64,000 nucleotides of DNA from Bacillus sp. FJAT-14578 (GCF_000504165.1 NZ_AYSE01000006.1:372001-436000); one strand, 5' to 3'. Shown: positions 49,357 through 59,423, counted from the first letter of the stretch. Numbers and translations: made by a program. Notes: generated by a model not told the origin, from the sequence alone.

Positions 49357-49788
49357 GCAATGCTGATCGAATGCTGTCATAATGTTTTCAAAAATCGTTT
49401 CGATCGGCTGTCCTTCAATATCATGGCGTGGAATGAAGTGAACAACTTCTTTCCCTTTCAATAAAGCCATTGACGGTGAAGATGGCTCCAATCCTGTGAA
49501 ATACTCACGCATTTTAGCTGTTGCCTCTTTATCTTGGCCAGCAAAAACCGTCACGATATGATCCGGCTTTTTTTCTGTATGCAACACAGCATGAGTCGCT
49601 GATGGACGAGCTAACCCTGCCGCACAGCCACATACGGAGTTAATAACGACAAATGTAGTACCTTCTACGTTTTCCATAAACTGTTCCACTTCTTCAGCCG
49701 TTGTTAACTCTTTAAACCCTCCACGCGTTAATTCCTCGCGCATCGGCTTAACTAATTGACGCATGTATTCTTCATATGCCATTGACAT
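49354..49788 (-). CDS. brxA: Bacilliredoxin BrxA (YphP)
   Basis: A 144-residue thioredoxin-like protein with the CGC active site (NSVCGCAAGLARP). Bacilliredoxins remove bacillithiol from mixed disulfides on oxidised proteins. MSMAYEEYMRQLVKPMREEL and KEVVHFIPRHDIEG match YphP closely. ATG 49788 is chosen (AGGAGG at 10 bases; the ATG at 49797 abuts it), giving the YphP length. Confidence 0.95.
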   Translation of the reverse strand: MSMAYEEYMRQLVKPMREELTRGGFKELTTAEEVEQFMENVEGTTFVVINSVCGCAAGLARPSATHAVLHTEKKPDHIVTVFAGQDKEATAKMREYFTGLEPSSPSMALLKGKEVVHFIPRHDIEGQPIETIFENIMTAFDQHC

Positions 49789-49878
49789 AATCTTCATTCC
49801 TCCTATTCCTTTGACGGTAAAAGCATACTACAATTCCATAAAAAAATGCAACGATATACCATTGTTTTGGAACTCTTT

Positions 49879-49995
49879 TCTATATAAATCGATTGAGAAA
49901 ATTTCACATGGCCAAAGAACCGTCAGTCCAAACGTTCTAGAGCTTTAAAGGTGGATTCAAATTGTCTGGATGAATGATTGTGAATGCGCCTTGGT
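49879..49995 (-). repeat. Structured intergenic repeat (family H), copy iii, partial
   Basis: On the minus strand it aligns with the 3' half of copies i and ii (TGAATCCACC...AAAG, then TCTAGAACG...GGCCATGTGAAATTTTCT...ATCGATTTATATAG) but lacks the GC-rich hairpin. It fills the gap between brxA and the deacetylase gene. Confidence 0.55.
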
Positions 49996-50135
49996 GAAAT
50001 ATATAAAAGAAGTCTAGTCTATTCGACTCAAATCAACAGAAATAAACATATTCTGTCAATTCTCACTAGGATTAGTGTAGAAAATATACTATGATTTGAG
50101 TATACGATATTTAACATTAGAGAGGATTTTTTCCA

Positions 50136-50981
50136 ATGAAACGGGTCATTAGACCAAAAAAGCCGTTTTATGCAGTCTTAGGAACTATGATTTTAGTGAT
50201 ACTTTTCGTTTTATCTTCCAATAGCGGAGATGGAAACGCAAAAGAACAATTGTACATCCATTCTTCTTTACCGCTAAAACAGATGTCTGAAGTGGAACAA
50301 TTGAAAAAAGAGATTAATAGTATGCAGCAACAAAGATTATTGTCGATTACTTTAGATGCAAATGAACATCGAATTCAAAAACCCGTTTATTTTACGTTTG
50401 ATGATGGCCCCACAAAGGATACACCCTACATTTTAGACATATTGAAACAATTCAATGTAAAAGCTACTTTCTTTATGCTGGACGGCCAGATGAAACGGTT
50501 TCCTGACATCACCAAACGGATCGTAGAAGAAGGGCATGCCGTGGGCTGTCACGGTGTTTCACATGATCTTCGTAAAATATATGCCCACGATGGCTCGGCT
50601 TTACAGGAAATGCAACAGTGCAGCGAAACATTAAAGACCCTCACAAAGGTAGACAGTTCCCTCATCCGTGTTCCTTTCGGCAGTGTACCTTATTTAAAAG
50701 AACCGCATCGATCTCAATTAAAACAGGCTCGATTTCAACTATGGGACTGGAACGTGGACAGCGAAGATTGGGGCGCAAAAACACCTGCCCAAGTCATCCA
50801 CAATGTCTTACCTGTGTTGAATCGTTTGCAGCAATCAGAAAATGCACCCATTATCTTGTTTCATGATAAAGAGGTCACGGCTCGTTCGTTACACGAGATT
50901 CTCACGTTCACTCAACAATCCAGCTACCAACCTATTCTCATCTCAGAAGCCATGCATCCGATGGAATTTCGTGTCCGTTGA
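50136..50981 (+). CDS. Membrane-anchored polysaccharide deacetylase (NodB/CE4)
   Basis: 281 residues: N-terminal anchor (FYAVLGTMILVILFVLSS), a short coiled linker and a NodB domain. Motifs: TFDDGPTKDTP (MT1, Asp pair), GCHGVSHD (MT2, metal His), RVPFGS (MT3), WDWNVDSEDW (MT4) and IILFHD (MT5). Removes N-acetyl groups from peptidoglycan or other glycans outside the cell. AGAGAGG precedes the ATG. Which glycan is not decided; monocistronic. Confidence 0.88.
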   Translation: MKRVIRPKKPFYAVLGTMILVILFVLSSNSGDGNAKEQLYIHSSLPLKQMSEVEQLKKEINSMQQQRLLSITLDANEHRIQKPVYFTFDDGPTKDTPYILDILKQFNVKATFFMLDGQMKRFPDITKRIVEEGHAVGCHGVSHDLRKIYAHDGSALQEMQQCSETLKTLTKVDSSLIRVPFGSVPYLKEPHRSQLKQARFQLWDWNVDSEDWGAKTPAQVIHNVLPVLNRLQQSENAPIILFHDKEVTARSLHEILTFTQQSSYQPILISEAMHPMEFRVR

Positions 50982-51090
50982 GGATCACCCCATTTGGGTG
51001 ATCCTCACGGAAGGGTCCGCCTTGAAAATCCAGTCAATCAAGGATTTTGTGACGGGGTCTTTCATTAAGAATTGGTTTTGCGATCCATTA
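50979..51090 (-). repeat. Bipartite terminator repeat (X, Y, Z remnant)
   Basis: X 50979-51007 is short (TTGAGGATCACCC with GGGTGATCCTCA) and contains the deacetylase stop codon; Y 51009-51066 (GGAAGGGTCCG ... CGGGGTCTTTC enclosing AATCC/GGATT). Confidence 0.78.
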
Positions 51091-51102
51091 TAAACTTATA
51101 AG

Positions 51103-52230
51103 TCAACCCCTTCTTGACTCTGTCATCTGCTTCCACACAGAGCCTTTCGCTTCCTCACCGCCTTCAATCCGGGCAATCGCCATTTTCACTTGCAGGCTCA
51201 CTTCAAACTCGGAATCATGTTCTGCCTCTTTTAAAGCAGGCAAAGCGGTCTTGTCTCCAACTTCATATAAATACATCGCTGCTCGCCATCTGACCAGTTT
51301 GTTTTTATCCTTCAGCGCTTCACACATCTCCGGAATCGCTTCCTCATAACCCAAATCCGACAGGCAATCACCAGCGGTACGGCGAACCGTTACCGATTTG
51401 TCTTTTAGCGCTTTATATAAATAAGGAAGAACTTCTTTCGTTTCAAGCATTCCTAAATAAACGGTTGCCAATCGCCTAATTGAAGCTTTTTCATCATGAA
51501 GGGCTTTTTCTAATACTGGCAAATCGTTAACCGTCGGATTCATTTGTTCTAAATGGGCATATCGCTTTGACCAATCCTCATCATCCAACATCTCCGGCGT
51601 TACAGCATATGTTTGACGAGGCTGAATGTTTTTTCCGCCTTCTTTTTCCTGTCTCGCTGCGTTCACAAGCCGATCTAAACGATCTTGCGGATAGGCAGCA
51701 GCAAGTTCTTCGACTACCTCCTGACCAATATCTTTTAAGTCGCCATAACGTACACCTTGCTCTTTCCACTTGCGCTCTAATACCACGTTATCGGACAAGG
51801 CTTGCATCTCGACGACCGCTTGTTTGAAACGTTCAGGCAGTCCAAATCGCTCTTCTGTTAAATCATCCGTCAGCTTCACCTGCATCGGAATATTTTTGAA
51901 CATTTGCACAAATACCTTCACTTCGCCAAAGTGATCGTTCACTTTGTTTTGCTCGCCGCTTGTTTCAGAAAGTTCTTCTCCGAATGCGGAGCGCACTTGC
52001 GGCAAGATTTGTTTCCAGTCATATTTGGCATTGCGCTCCACCGCTAAAAAATCAGCGACGTGGTAAACGCCTTTTACGCCTTCAATCTTTAAAATATCTT
52101 GAATGACGGCAGGAGCCCCTTCCGCATTTTTTTCATTGTAATTGTTGCTTTTACCACCGGATAATTCTTCGTCTAAATTAATTTTCATTGTATTTGGACT
52201 CGGAGTCGGCTCGATTGACTTAATTTTCAT
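51103..52230 (-). CDS. ypgR: YpgR/CvfC-type protein: Nfu_N plus HEAT repeats
   Basis: 375 residues. Residues 1-90 form an Nfu_N domain (PSPNTMKINLDEELS, GVYHVADFLAVERNAKYDW); residues about 220-360 contain HEAT-like repeats (VLEKALHDEKASIRRLATVYL, LYKALKDKSVTVRRTAGDCL, MCEALKDKNKLVRWRAAMYL). In staphylococci the homologue is called conserved virulence factor C. Binding to iron-sulfur proteins or scaffolds is plausible from the Nfu domain, not proved. Adjacent ypgQ and bsaA are conserved neighbours. ATG 52230. Confidence 0.88.
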   Translation of the reverse strand: MKIKSIEPTPSPNTMKINLDEELSGGKSNNYNEKNAEGAPAVIQDILKIEGVKGVYHVADFLAVERNAKYDWKQILPQVRSAFGEELSETSGEQNKVNDHFGEVKVFVQMFKNIPMQVKLTDDLTEERFGLPERFKQAVVEMQALSDNVVLERKWKEQGVRYGDLKDIGQEVVEELAAAYPQDRLDRLVNAARQEKEGGKNIQPRQTYAVTPEMLDDEDWSKRYAHLEQMNPTVNDLPVLEKALHDEKASIRRLATVYLGMLETKEVLPYLYKALKDKSVTVRRTAGDCLSDLGYEEAIPEMCEALKDKNKLVRWRAAMYLYEVGDKTALPALKEAEHDSEFEVSLQVKMAIARIEGGEEAKGSVWKQMTESRRG

Positions 52231-52253
52231 AGTTGCGTCTCCTTCTTTTCTAT

Positions 52254-52292
52254 TTTATCCCTCATTAACGGGCAGTAAGTCCTCCACTTCTG
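52254..52292. repeat. Short dispersed repeat (second copy)
   Basis: TTATCCCTCATTAACGGGCAGTA followed by AGTCCTCCACTTC, matching 36132-36175. Confidence 0.6.
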
Positions 52293-52351
52293 GAAGTTTC
52301 CTTTATAAATTGTAGCATATGTGAAAAAGTCAAGTCTAACAACACGATTAA

Positions 52352-52490
52352 GAAGCCCCGTCTATAATCCCAATAAACTTAGGATTTCATGACGGGGCTC
52401 TTTATTCAACAATCCGTTTTTGTATATACCGTTCGTTGATGTAAGGTGACTCAAAAGATTTGCTTTTTAGACCGTTTGAGTCACCCTCCC
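52352..52490 (+). repeat. Bipartite terminator repeat (Y, spacer, X)
   Basis: Y 52352-52400 (AGCCCCGTC ... GACGGGGCT enclosing AATCC/GGATT), X 52446-52488 (AGGTGACTCAAAAG... with TTTGAGTCACCCT). Lies between convergent-read ends of ypgR and the ABC-F gene cluster. Confidence 0.75.
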
Positions 52491-54379
52491 TGCATTTCTT
52501 CCACGATTTCAGACAGTTCTGCCCAGCGGTCCATCATTTTGTTCAATTCTTCATTTGTCCGTTCTTGTTCGAGTGTTAGATTATGCGCTTTTTCATAGTT
52601 GCTTCCCGATGCTTCGATATCAGCAGCAATTTGTTCAAGCTTTTCTTCAAGCGCAGCGATTTTGTCTTCAATTTCATCCCATTCACGCTGCTCATTATAA
52701 GAAAGTTTTCGTTTTTTCGGTTTGTCTGCCTGCTGTATTTTATCGTCTTTAACCTTTGGCGTTGATTCGATTTGTGCCTGCTTTTGAAGCTTCTCTTCCA
52801 AATAATCCGTATAGGCGCCAAAATACGTCGAGATAGCGCCATTCCCCTCAAACACCAGTAAATAATCCACCACTTTATCCAAGAAGTACCGATCATGCGA
52901 AACCGTCAATACAACGCCCGGAAATTCTTCAAGGTAATCTTCCAATACCGTTAACGTTTGCGTATCCAGATCGTTTGTCGGCTCATCCAGTAAAAGAACG
53001 TTCGGTGCCGTCATCAGCAATTTCAATAGATAGAGACGCCGTTTCTCTCCCCCTGACAGTTTACGAAGCGGTGTCCCGTGTGTATGAGACGGAAATAGAA
53101 AACGCTCAAGCATTTGTGAGGCCGACAGCGTTTTCCCATCTGTTGTATGAATGACTTCAGCCGATTCTTTAATGTAGTCAATCATGCGCTGGTTCAAATT
53201 CATATCGTCGTTTTCTTGTGTGTAGTACGCGATTTTAACCGTCTGTCCCGTATCGACCTCCCCGCTGTCCGGCTGAATACGGCCTGCAATCATATTCAAC
53301 AAAGTTGATTTTCCGCTGCCGTTGGAGCCGACGATTCCAATACGGTCACTTTTTTTCACGATATGGGTAAAGTCCCTTAAAATGACCTTCTCATCATAAG
53401 ATTTATATACTGCTTTAAACTCGAACACTTTCTTTCCTAACCGGCTTCCTGCCAGACTCATGTCTAGCTTTTCAGATTGCGATTTATCAAGCTTTGTTTC
53501 TAATTGCTCAAAACGCTGAATTCTCGCTTTTTGCTTTGTTGTTCGCGCCTTTGCTCCGCGGCGAATCCATGCGAGTTCGTTTCGGTATAAGTTGTGCAGC
53601 TTGGACTGGGTCGCTTGCTCCTGCTCTTCCCGAAGTGCTTTCGCTTCCAAAAAAGCTCCATAATTCCCTGTATAACTGTACAATGTTCCTTTATCCAGCT
53701 CGAAAATGCGATTGGTTACGGCATCCAAGAAATAACGGTCATGCGTCACAAGAAGAAGCGCCCCTTGATAACGTGCCAAGTACTCCTCCAACCATTTTAC
53801 CGTTTCATAATCAAGATGGTTCGTCGGTTCATCCAAAATAAGCAAATCCGGTGTCTCAATCAATACTTGAGCAAGTGCTACCCTCTTTTTCTGACCGCCG
53901 GATAACTCCCCCATTTTTTGGCGCATATTCGTAATGCCAAGCTTTGTTAAGATTGCCTGAGCACTTGAATTTGTTTCCCACGCATTCATCGCGTCCATTT
54001 TCTGCTGGAGTTTATATAATCTTTCTTGATATGTTTCATTTGTAGAATCTTGTTCCAAATCATATAAAGCAAACTCATAATCTTTTAATAACCTGAGCAA
54101 AGGGGTGTCCCCGCTGAATACTTGCTCGATCACCGTCAGATTTTCATCGAATTCCGGCTGTTGCGCCAAGTAGCTGACGTGATAGTCTTTTGAATGAGTC
54201 ATCTCACCGGAATCGGCAAATTCCAATCCCGCGATGATTTTTAAGAGAGTGGATTTACCGGTTCCATTCACCCCGATTAAACCGGCGCGTTCCTGGTCCG
54301 AAATCGTAAACGTAATGTTTTGAAAAAGCTCTTTTTCACCGTATGTTTTCGTCACGTTTTCTACCGTTAACATCTTCAT
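52481..54379 (-). CDS. yfmR: ABC-F ribosome-associated ATPase (YfmR/Uup type)
   Basis: About 632 residues, two ABC domains and no membrane part. Domain 1: Walker A GVNGTGKST, signature LSGGQKKR, Walker B LLILDEPTN. A linker with ELAWIRRGAKARTTKQKARI (P-site tRNA interaction motif). Domain 2: GSNGSGKST, LSGGEKRR, VLLLDEPTN. C-terminal coiled coil from about residue 565 (DEIEDKIAALEEKLEQIAADIE). This layout fits Uup/YfmR; in B. subtilis YfmR helps ribosomes stalled at polyproline, overlapping with EF-P. ATG 54379 overlaps the ypgQ stop (ATGA). Confidence 0.9.
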   Translation of the reverse strand: MKMLTVENVTKTYGEKELFQNITFTISDQERAGLIGVNGTGKSTLLKIIAGLEFADSGEMTHSKDYHVSYLAQQPEFDENLTVIEQVFSGDTPLLRLLKDYEFALYDLEQDSTNETYQERLYKLQQKMDAMNAWETNSSAQAILTKLGITNMRQKMGELSGGQKKRVALAQVLIETPDLLILDEPTNHLDYETVKWLEEYLARYQGALLLVTHDRYFLDAVTNRIFELDKGTLYSYTGNYGAFLEAKALREEQEQATQSKLHNLYRNELAWIRRGAKARTTKQKARIQRFEQLETKLDKSQSEKLDMSLAGSRLGKKVFEFKAVYKSYDEKVILRDFTHIVKKSDRIGIVGSNGSGKSTLLNMIAGRIQPDSGEVDTGQTVKIAYYTQENDDMNLNQRMIDYIKESAEVIHTTDGKTLSASQMLERFLFPSHTHGTPLRKLSGGEKRRLYLLKLLMTAPNVLLLDEPTNDLDTQTLTVLEDYLEEFPGVVLTVSHDRYFLDKVVDYLLVFEGNGAISTYFGAYTDYLEEKLQKQAQIESTPKVKDDKIQQADKPKKRKLSYNEQREWDEIEDKIAALEEKLEQIAADIEASGSNYEKAHNLTLEQERTNEELNKMMDRWAELSEIVEEMQGG

Positions 54380-55020
54380 TGCCAACCATTCCATTCTTTC
54401 ATAAATTGTTGTAAAAAGTGCTCCATATATTCATGGCGTTCTTCTGCCAATCGTTTAGCTGTACCCGTATTCATCAAGTCATTAAGCTTCAATAGTTTTT
54501 CATAAAAATGGTGAACTGCCGTACTTTTCCCCTGTCGGTACTCTTTTTCGGTCATCGTTTCCCGTACTGATACGTCTTTGTCATACATCGCATGCCCTTT
54601 TGCACCGGCATACATGAACGTGCGGGCAATTCCAATCGCTCCGATTGCATCGAGACGGTCCGCATCTTGAACGATTTTCCCTTCGAGTGTACTCATTGAA
54701 GGGCGGTTTCCTCCTTTAAACGACATCGTCGAAATAATATGTAGGATTTGTTCTGTCACCTCAAAGGCGATTCCTTGCGTGTTCAGCCATTCTTTCAATT
54801 CCCGATAAGCGGCTTCCACGTCCGTGACGACTTTATCGTCTACCACATCATGCAGCAAAGCTGCAAGTTCAATGATAAGCAAATCTCCGCCTTCTTGCCT
54901 CGCTATGTAAAGGGCATTGTCCCGCACTCTTCGTATATGTTCCCAGTCATGGCCGCTATGATCGTGAGCGAGTTTCTCTCTTACCCATTTTTCCGTTCGC
55001 CATATGATTTCATTATTCAT
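54376..55020 (-). CDS. ypgQ: HD-domain phosphohydrolase YpgQ
   Basis: 214 residues. HD signature: H in HDWEHIRRV, HD in ALLHDVVDD, and D in QDADRLDAIGAIGIART. B. subtilis YpgQ is a (deoxy)nucleoside triphosphate pyrophosphohydrolase. ATG 55020 has TGAGG at 7 bases. Coupled to the ABC-F gene by a 4-base overlap; bsaA lies upstream as in B. subtilis. Confidence 0.9.
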   Translation of the reverse strand: MNNEIIWRTEKWVREKLAHDHSGHDWEHIRRVRDNALYIARQEGGDLLIIELAALLHDVVDDKVVTDVEAAYRELKEWLNTQGIAFEVTEQILHIISTMSFKGGNRPSMSTLEGKIVQDADRLDAIGAIGIARTFMYAGAKGHAMYDKDVSVRETMTEKEYRQGKSTAVHHFYEKLLKLNDLMNTGTAKRLAEERHEYMEHFLQQFMKEWNGWQ

Positions 55021-55133
55021 GATCAAACCTCATTCTCATTTTAAAGTTCAACGTTATTGTATCATGAAAAAATCATTTATTGGAGAAATAGCCGATAATG
55101 GTTGGGCCAATGGCAGATAGTAAAAAAATGTTC

Positions 55134-55180
55134 CATTGATTTAAAAAGAGACAGGAATCCTGTCTCTTTTTAAATCAATG
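55134..55180. terminator. Perfect 47-nt palindrome at the end of bsaA
   Basis: Arms of 23 bases around a single A (centre CAGGA-A-TCCTG). Outer arms run from CATTGATTTAAAAAGAGA. The right arm encodes the last codons and stop of bsaA (GCA TTG ATT TAA on the minus strand). Confidence 0.88.
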
Positions 55181-55646
55181 CTTCAAGTTCTTTTTCCAGG
55201 TCAGCCGGTGCAGTTTGGGGCGCAAACCGTTTTACAACGGCCCCCTCTTTATTCACTAAAAACTTCGTGAAATTCCATTTGATTCCTTTTGATCCAAGGA
55301 GACCGGGAGCTTCGCTTGCTAAATACGCAAACAACGGATCCGCATGATCACCCTTGACATCTACCTTGGCAAACATCGGGAAGGCCACTCCATAGTTCAA
55401 CTCACAAAAAGATTCAATTTCTGGCTCGGAACCTGGCTCTTGCCCTCCAAATTGATTGCAAGGAAATCCCAATATTTCAACGCCCCGGTCTTTATACTTT
55501 TCATATAACTCTTGAAGACCTTTATATTGCGGCGTGAATCCGCACTTACTTGCCGTATTGACGATGACGAGCACTTTTCCTTTATATTGCTCCAGAGATA
55601 CTTCTTCTCCTTTAATCGTCTTAACAGAATATGAATAGACGCTCAT
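55170..55646 (-). CDS. bsaA: Glutathione peroxidase-type thiol peroxidase
   Basis: 158 residues, thioredoxin fold. Peroxidatic Cys (not Sec) in [12 protein letters not shown]; Gln and Trp of the active site in [13 protein letters not shown] and [10 protein letters not shown]. Reduces peroxides with thioredoxin-type donors in bacteria. ATG 55646 follows AAGGAGG; the longer frame lacks a binding site. Its C-terminal codons form part of the terminator palindrome. Confidence 0.93.
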   Translation of the reverse strand: MSVYSYSVKTIKGEEVSLEQYKGKVLVIVNTASKCGFTPQYKGLQELYEKYKDRGVEILGFPCNQFGGQEPGSEPEIESFCELNYGVAFPMFAKVDVKGDHADPLFAYLASEAPGLLGSKGIKWNFTKFLVNKEGAVVKRFAPQTAPADLEKELEALI

Positions 55647-55790
55647 CTTTTCTTCCTCCTTCAACAAGCCGAATGCACTGGCAAATATATGGCCAGTTGC
55701 ATCTTCGCTCCCTTTTCTCCATTGTAAATCGCTTTTATCAAATAGCAAAAAAGAACGCTCTTAGGCGCCGCTCATTCCCCATCGATTTTT

Positions 55791-56303
55791 TCATCCATCT
55801 CCATTATTAAATTTCTGAATCGTCTCCAACATATAATCGACCATCTCAATGATGTCATCTACTTGGTCTTCATAAATATAACGGTTGAACTTAATCTTCA
55901 TTTCATTTTTGTACTCATTTGTTCCGATAAGATGACTGACTCGCTGTTCAATGATTCTCTCTTCTCCCCAAATGGCCCGCAGTTGTTTCTCGTAGTTCGC
56001 ACATTGTACGTCCGTAAACGTACTCATTTGTGATAAAACAAAATCAATTTCAATTAAACACCCCGGCTTTACTTGTTTGTTTCCGGATAATTCAGCATGG
56101 ATATGGTCGATATGGGTTGTTAATAATAAAGAAGCCACTATCGCACTCGTTTGTTGAAAAGAAATGCGGTATACACGTGAAAAGCGCGCAAGATCCACAT
56201 AATCCTCACGATTTACAACCGATACATGCCCCTCTAAATCAAGGTCATACACTTCCCCTTCAATGACTACTTTTAAATTATCAAATACAATGGGATCAAA
56301 CAT
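55791..56303 (-). CDS. Hypothetical protein, 170 residues
   Basis: Starts MFDPIVFDNLKVVIEGEVYD. Mixed alpha/beta, acidic, no signal or membrane segment: LDLEGHVSVVNREDYVDLARF, CLIEIDFVLSQM, IWGEERIIEQRVSHLIG, IIEMVDYMLETIQKF. AAAGGAAC precedes the ATG at about 6-7 bases. I do not recognise the family. It lies between fhs and bsaA, probably transcribed alone. Confidence 0.7.
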   Translation of the reverse strand: MFDPIVFDNLKVVIEGEVYDLDLEGHVSVVNREDYVDLARFSRVYRISFQQTSAIVASLLLTTHIDHIHAELSGNKQVKPGCLIEIDFVLSQMSTFTDVQCANYEKQLRAIWGEERIIEQRVSHLIGTNEYKNEMKIKFNRYIYEDQVDDIIEMVDYMLETIQKFNNGDG

Positions 56304-56386
56304 TTTTATCGTTCCTTTTCCTTTTCTTCTATGTATGAAGCATAATCAAACAGCTGAATATTTGCAAATTCTTCTTTCGGCACACC

Positions 56387-56422
56387 AAAAACCATAAATC
56401 CCTTAATGGATTTATGGTTTTT
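56387..56422. terminator. Terminator of fhs
   Basis: AAAAACCATAAATCC-CTTAAT-GGATTTATGGTTTTT. Confidence 0.9.
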
Positions 56423-56428
56423 CCCCAA

Positions 56429-58117
56429 TCAAAAAATTCCTATGGCCCGGCCGCTTTCATCGACATCCATGTTGAGAGCCGACGGTTTTTTGGGCAATCC
56501 AGGCATGGTCATGATGGCTCCTGTTAAAGCTACTAAAAACCCCGCCCCGATGGAAGGACGGAATTCCCGGATCGTAATCGTAAATCCAGATGGGCGGCCC
56601 AATTTCGTTTGGTCATCACTTAGCGAATATTGCGTTTTGGCCATGCAAATCGGCAAATGATCCCAACCGAATTTTTCAAACTGGATCATTTGTTTTTTGG
56701 CTTTAGGCGAGAACTCAACTCCATCTGCTCCATATACGACTTTTGCAATGGTTTCTACTTTCGTTTCAATCGAACTAGACGTGTCATAAATCGGCGCAAA
56801 TCCATTCTTGCCTTTGTCAATCGATTCGAGTACTTTTTCGGCCAGCTCCATACCGCCTTCTCCGCCCTTTTCCCACACTTCCGTTAAAGCAACAGGGGCA
56901 TGGTGGGCTTTGCACCATGATAGGAGCGCATCTACTTCTTGCTCTGTATCCGTGACAAAACGATTGATGGCCACCACAAACGGCAAGCCGAACGCTTCAA
57001 TCGTTTCGATATGCTTTTGTAAGTTGGTTATGCCCGCTTTAAGCGCTTCGACATTTTCAATAGCCAGGTGATTCTTCTCTACACCGCCGTGCATTTTTAA
57101 TGCTCGAATCGTCGCAACGATGACAACTGCTTCCGGTTTGATTCCGCTCATGCGCGCCTTAATATCCAAAAACTTCTCGGCCCCCAAATCAGCGCCAAAT
57201 CCAGCTTCTGTCACGACATATTCTCCGAGCTTGGCCGCCATTTTAGTTGCGATGACACTGTTGCATCCATGGGCGATATTCGCAAACGGTCCTCCGTGAA
57301 TAATGGCCGGTGTATGTTCAAGTGTTTGGACCAGGTTCGGTTTTAAGGCATCTTTCAATAAAAGCGTCAGCGCACCTTGTACACCAAGATCTGCTGCCGT
57401 CACCGGTTTATCGTCCATATTGTAGGCAACCACTATACGGGCAAGACGATTTTTCAAATCCTGCATATCCGCTGCCAAACAGAACACGGCCATGATTTCA
57501 GATGCGACGGTAATGTCAAACCCGTCTTCACGCGGAACACCTTGCACAGGGCCGCCTAGTCCGATGACCACTTGTCTTAAAGCGCGATCATTCATATCAA
57601 CGACACGCTTCCAGGAAATTTTTCTTGTATCGATGCGAAGCTCATTCCCTTGATGAATATGATTGTCAATGAAGGCCGCCAATGCATTGTTCGCAGCTGT
57701 AATCGCGTGAAAATCACCTGTAAAATGCAGGTTGATGTCTTCCATAGGAATGACCTGTGAGTAACCGCCTCCTGCGGCTCCTCCTTTAATGCCCATGACC
57801 GGTCCGAGAGAAGGCTCTCGGATGGCAATGATCGCTTTTTTTCCTAACCGGTTGAGTGCCTGTCCCAATCCAACGGTTACCGTTGACTTTCCTTCCCCGG
57901 CAGGAGTGGGATTGATGGCTGTCACCAAAATGACTTTTCCATCTTCTTTTTTATGTAATCGATTCAATACATTAAGCGACAGCTTTGCCTTATAGTGACC
58001 ATAAGGTTCCACTTCGTCGTCCATTAAATCCAATTGTCCCGCGATATCCATAATCTTCTTCATTGTTGCTTCTTGGGCAATTTGCAAATCACTTTTATAA
58101 GTTGGTGTCATGCTCAT
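56429..58117 (-). CDS. fhs: Formate-tetrahydrofolate ligase
   Basis: 562 residues. ATP-dependent formation of 10-formyl-THF from formate. P-loop-like [67 protein letters not shown] near the C-terminus. Full length for the family. GGAGG precedes the ATG. Its product is the substrate of PurU at 43585, so the two act in opposite directions on the formyl-THF pool. Confidence 0.97.
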   Translation of the reverse strand: MSMTPTYKSDLQIAQEATMKKIMDIAGQLDLMDDEVEPYGHYKAKLSLNVLNRLHKKEDGKVILVTAINPTPAGEGKSTVTVGLGQALNRLGKKAIIAIREPSLGPVMGIKGGAAGGGYSQVIPMEDINLHFTGDFHAITAANNALAAFIDNHIHQGNELRIDTRKISWKRVVDMNDRALRQVVIGLGGPVQGVPREDGFDITVASEIMAVFCLAADMQDLKNRLARIVVAYNMDDKPVTAADLGVQGALTLLLKDALKPNLVQTLEHTPAIIHGGPFANIAHGCNSVIATKMAAKLGEYVVTEAGFGADLGAEKFLDIKARMSGIKPEAVVIVATIRALKMHGGVEKNHLAIENVEALKAGITNLQKHIETIEAFGLPFVVAINRFVTDTEQEVDALLSWCKAHHAPVALTEVWEKGGEGGMELAEKVLESIDKGKNGFAPIYDTSSSIETKVETIAKVVYGADGVEFSPKAKKQMIQFEKFGWDHLPICMAKTQYSLSDDQTKLGRPSGFTITIREFRPSIGAGFLVALTGAIMTMPGLPKKPSALNMDVDESGRAIGIF

Positions 58118-58217
58118 TCTTGGACCTCCACTCTCTTGCTGCTTCTATGCGCTCTTATTTTAACATGTTCCATTTCGGGCTTGGACAAAAAAGAATCAAT
58201 TTTCCAAATAAACATGA

Positions 58218-58246
58218 TTGCTTAATTTTCTGTATATTTTTATAAT
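58218..58246 (+). promoter_or_regulatory. SigmaA promoter of metA
   Basis: -35 TTGCTT (58218-58223), 17-base spacer, -10 TATAAT (58241-58246). The leader is only about 40 bases, too short for a SAM riboswitch. Confidence 0.7.
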
Positions 58247-58290
58247 GTATATATTATTTTACATGCTACGTTTAGAAGGAGGTTTTTCTA

Positions 58291-59199
58291 TTGCCCATTA
58301 ATATCCCGCGCGAATTGCCTGCCAAAACCATTTTAGAAAAAGAGCGGATTTTCGTGATGGATGATCTTCGAGCGGTCTCCCAAGATATCCGTCCATTAAA
58401 TATTGTGATCCTTAACTTAATGCCTGAAAAAGAAAAAACAGAAACACAATTACTGCGATTATTAGGAAACTCGCCTCTACAGGTGAATATTACATTGTTA
58501 TATCCGGCCACACACGAAACAAAAACAACTAGCCAAATCCATCTCGATCAGTTTTACAAAACCTTCGATGAAATTAAACACCGCAAGTATGACGGAATGA
58601 TCATTACAGGCGCACCTGTCGAACAGCTGCCTTTTGAACAGGTCGACTATTGGCCGGAGCTTTCCGAAATCATGGATTGGTCGAAAACGAATGTCACGTC
58701 TACCCTGCATATTTGCTGGGGAGCGCAGGCTGGCCTATATCATCATTTCGGAATTGAAAAATATGACTTACCCCAAAAGTGTTCTGGTGTTTTCCGTCAT
58801 CACTTGCTTGATGAACCCATTAAACTATTGCGCGGATTGGATGATCAGTTTTGCTCTCCTCATTCACGACATACAGACATTCATAAAGAAGCAATCGAAC
58901 AGCACCCTGACTTGATTCTGCTGTCACATTCAGATGAAGCTGGTGTATACCTTGCCATGTCAAAAGATGAGAAGTTCATCTTTATTACAGGACATCCGGA
59001 ATACGATGCCGAAACTCTGCAGCAAGAGTATGTCCGCGATCTCCAAAGAGGCATGGATGCGCAGGCACCCGTACACTATTTTCCTGAAAACGACCCGAAC
59101 AATAAGCCAATCAAAACATGGCGCTCCCATGCGTACTTATTGTTTATGAACTGGTTGAATTATTACGTTTATCAAGAAACTCCTTACGTTTGGGAGTAA
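58291..59199 (+). CDS. metA: Homoserine O-acetyltransferase (MetA type)
   Basis: A 302-residue MetA-fold enzyme for methionine synthesis. Nucleophile Cys142 in LHICWGAQ; catalytic His and Glu in FSPHSRH-like [11 protein letters not shown] and [10 protein letters not shown]. Glu at position 111 (TGAPVE) marks the acetyl-CoA-using type; Gly there marks succinyl-CoA users (family knowledge). TTG start with AAGGAGG at 8 bases. Monocistronic with its own terminator. Confidence 0.94.
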   Translation: MPINIPRELPAKTILEKERIFVMDDLRAVSQDIRPLNIVILNLMPEKEKTETQLLRLLGNSPLQVNITLLYPATHETKTTSQIHLDQFYKTFDEIKHRKYDGMIITGAPVEQLPFEQVDYWPELSEIMDWSKTNVTSTLHICWGAQAGLYHHFGIEKYDLPQKCSGVFRHHLLDEPIKLLRGLDDQFCSPHSRHTDIHKEAIEQHPDLILLSHSDEAGVYLAMSKDEKFIFITGHPEYDAETLQQEYVRDLQRGMDAQAPVHYFPENDPNNKPIKTWRSHAYLLFMNWLNYYVYQETPYVWE

Positions 59200-59236
59200 G
59201 AGAACTGTTGCCATACCGCCGTGCGCCCTCATTTCT

Positions 59237-59284
59237 AAAAACGCAAACAAACCTTCATACGTCAAGGTTTGTTTGCGTTTTTTT
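59237..59284. terminator. Terminator of metA
   Basis: AAAACGCAAACAAACCTT with AAGGTTTGTTTGCGTTTTTTT. Confidence 0.92.
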
Positions 59285-59358
59285 ATGTAATTCGCATGGG
59301 TATCATTCCCACTATATACATTTAACACTCTAATACTTTATTACAATAAAATTTCCCA

Positions 59359-59387
59359 TTGACTTTCACTACTCTTTTCCGTATTCT
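59359..59387 (+). promoter_or_regulatory. SigmaA promoter of the lysine riboswitch transcript
   Basis: -35 TTGACT (59359-59364), 17-base spacer, -10 TATTCT (59382-59387). Confidence 0.7.
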
Positions 59388-59423
59388 AAGTAATGTTATT
59401 GAATAAATATTCCTCATCGGCTC

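Noticed and set aside
58118..58290. SAM riboswitch upstream of metA
   Set aside because: None of the S-box conserved blocks is present, and the promoter lies too near the start codon.
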